Assembly: GCA_023489135.1 (NCBI GenBank)
Contig: JAMDCE010000426.1
Location: 1-7,481, forward strand
Direction of reading: 5' to 3'
DNA length: 7,481 nt
Source: Chloroflexota bacterium
Lineage (GTDB): Bacteria; Chloroflexota; Chloroflexia; JAMDCE01
A program made the translations under genes and the position numbers. Positions 6,877-7,481 of the stretch are shown one piece after another; position 1 is the first letter of the stretch, and every line of letters begins with the position of its first letter. Below the pieces are notes generated by a model that made no database searches, was not told the origin of the DNA, and saw only the letters and a list, made by a program, of their open reading frames with translations.

Positions 6877-7221
6877 TCAAGTCGTCCGGATCGCCTCCAT
6901 CAGTAAGTCCGCCGGCTTCGTCACGGTTAAGCTCTGGCTATCCAGCACGGTCATCGTATTATCGTCCAAATTCAAGCTGATCACCCTTATTTGGGGAAAT
7001 TCCCGCGAAATCTTCAGCAGAGTGGCTCCGAAGGTGCGGTCCTCGTTCCCCGAAACGGCGATGACCACATCGGGGTGAAGACTCCGGATAATCTCGAGGG
7101 CCGTCCCAGGGCGATCTTCGACCCCCACGACCTCCACACCGTCTTTGCCAGTTAGGATCTCCTCTAGCCCTTCCGCGAAAAGGGGCTGGCGGTTCAGGAT
7201 AAAAACCTGGCAATTCTTCAT
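6877..7221 (-). CDS. receiver-like (pseudo-receiver) protein without output domain
   Basis: A 114-residue protein resembling the receiver half of NarL/FixJ-type response regulators: VFILNRQPLFAEGLEEIL at the start, then VEVVG, ALEIIRSLHPDVVI, ISREFPQIRVISLN and KPADLLMEAIR. The acidic pair that binds magnesium is N10-R11, the phospho-acceptor Asp after PDVVIA is Val56, and the switch Thr is Asn84; only the Lys (K102) remains. It therefore cannot be phosphorylated in the usual way. It ends right after the receiver fold, with no helix-turn-helix. The ATG at 7219-7221 has a weak GGGG-type ribosome site. It is first in the operon, about 70 bases before the oxidoreductase ATG (or overlapping its TTG alternative). 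It may be a protein-protein adaptor or sensor for the complex; its function is not known. Confidence 0.75.
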   Translation of the reverse strand: MKNCQVFILNRQPLFAEGLEEILTGKDGVEVVGVEDRPGTALEIIRSLHPDVVIAVSGNEDRTFGATLLKISREFPQIRVISLNLDDNTMTVLDSQSLTVTKPADLLMEAIRTT

Positions 7222-7481
7222 AGGGTTCCCCGCCGGCCTAGCATCTCTGCCGCTGTGTCCACGCTTTCTGCAACGGCGAGATGGCTAAAGTACTTGTTCC
7301 GGGATGCATTGTCTGGGTACAGGAGGCTCATACCACTCATCAGTCTGAGCCTCCGGCATCCAGACTGGGTACAGCGGAAACCATCTCGGGTATACACTTA
7401 CCCCAATAACATTCTATCTTCGCCAAAGGGAGACCAGTAGAGGGAAACCCAACTTTCTGAAAGACCTACCACGGGGAAAAC
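7222..7481 (-). other. intergenic region upstream of the operon
   Basis: 260 bases without a supportable gene; the 61-codon plus-strand frame from 7255 looks like noise. Besides the nested repeats it holds a small inverted repeat at 7388-7403 (GGGTA/TACCC). I looked on the minus strand for a sigma-70 promoter and found only weak partial matches (TTGGCG, TAGAAT at poor spacing), so no promoter is called. The operon's transcription start is most likely in or right of this region. Confidence 0.5.
7277..7388 (-). promoter_or_regulatory. nested inverted-repeat leader upstream of the operon
   Basis: Three inverted repeats are nested around one centre: CGAGATGG/CCATCTCG (7277-7284 and 7381-7388), GTCTGG/CCAGAC (7311-7316 and 7360-7365) and GGAGGCTCA/TGAGCCTCC (7322-7330 and 7346-7354). 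The two inner stems stack across a symmetric 5x5 internal loop with a 15-base apical loop. The 10-mer CTGGGTACAG is repeated directly at 7313-7322 and 7365-7374, flanking the hairpin. GGATGC (7302-7307) can also pair with GCATCC (7356-7361), competing with the middle stem. The element ends about 55 bases upstream of the first ATG. It matches no riboswitch class I know. It could be a 5'-UTR regulatory RNA, an operator pair or a small element relic. Confidence 0.45.

Noticed and set aside
7331..7347. CTGATGAG on the minus strand resembles a hammerhead ribozyme core.
   Set aside because: The required GAAA segment after stem II and the matching stems I and III are absent nearby.
7390..7440. A sigma-70 promoter for the operon on the minus strand (TTGGCG, TAGAAT).
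   Set aside because: The two boxes are only a few bases apart instead of about 17, and no other pair at proper spacing was found.

Overview
The window carries one compact minus-strand operon, occupying about positions 1900-7221. It encodes a quinol:cytochrome c oxidoreductase of the Rieske/cytochrome b type. The right end holds a structured leader and the left 1.8 kb has few or no genes. In transcription order (right to left) the genes are: a small receiver-like protein with its phosphorylation site lost; a large FAD/NAD(P)/iron-sulphur oxidoreductase of the GltD/dihydropyrimidine dehydrogenase type with C-terminal ferredoxin clusters; a cytochrome b6-like subunit; a subunit IV-like C-terminal cytochrome b subunit; a Rieske 2Fe-2S protein; and a membrane-anchored diheme cytochrome c.

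Genes overlap or lie within about 20-75 bases of each other, and most starts have a strong GGAGG-type ribosome binding site, so they are probably co-transcribed. The split cytochrome b (b6 plus subunit IV), the 14-residue heme-ligand spacing in the fourth helix, and a non-PEWY Qo motif (APWY) point to a menaquinol-type enzyme in a non-proteobacterial bacterium. Gene order and protein style suggest an uncultured Chloroflexota or similar deep-branching lineage, but this is inference from memory and not proven by the sequence.

How the parts may work together: quinol is oxidised by the two cytochrome b subunits. One electron goes through the Rieske protein to the diheme cytochrome c, the other through hemes b. 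The cytoplasmic FAD/Fe-S protein could exchange electrons with NAD(P)H or ferredoxin and feed, or draw from, the quinone pool or cytochrome b. That would make the complex an NAD(P)-coupled bc complex; comparable pairings have been discussed for anammox bacteria. The pseudo-receiver at the head of the operon may be a non-phosphorylated regulator or adaptor.

Right of the operon (7222-7481) lies a leader region with three nested inverted repeats and a 10-bp direct repeat. Left of it (about 67-1836) I find no intact convincing gene. There is one stretch of coding-like sequence on the plus strand broken by a stop and a frameshift (1013-1599), some short inverted and direct repeats, and two hairpins just after the operon that could end transcription.
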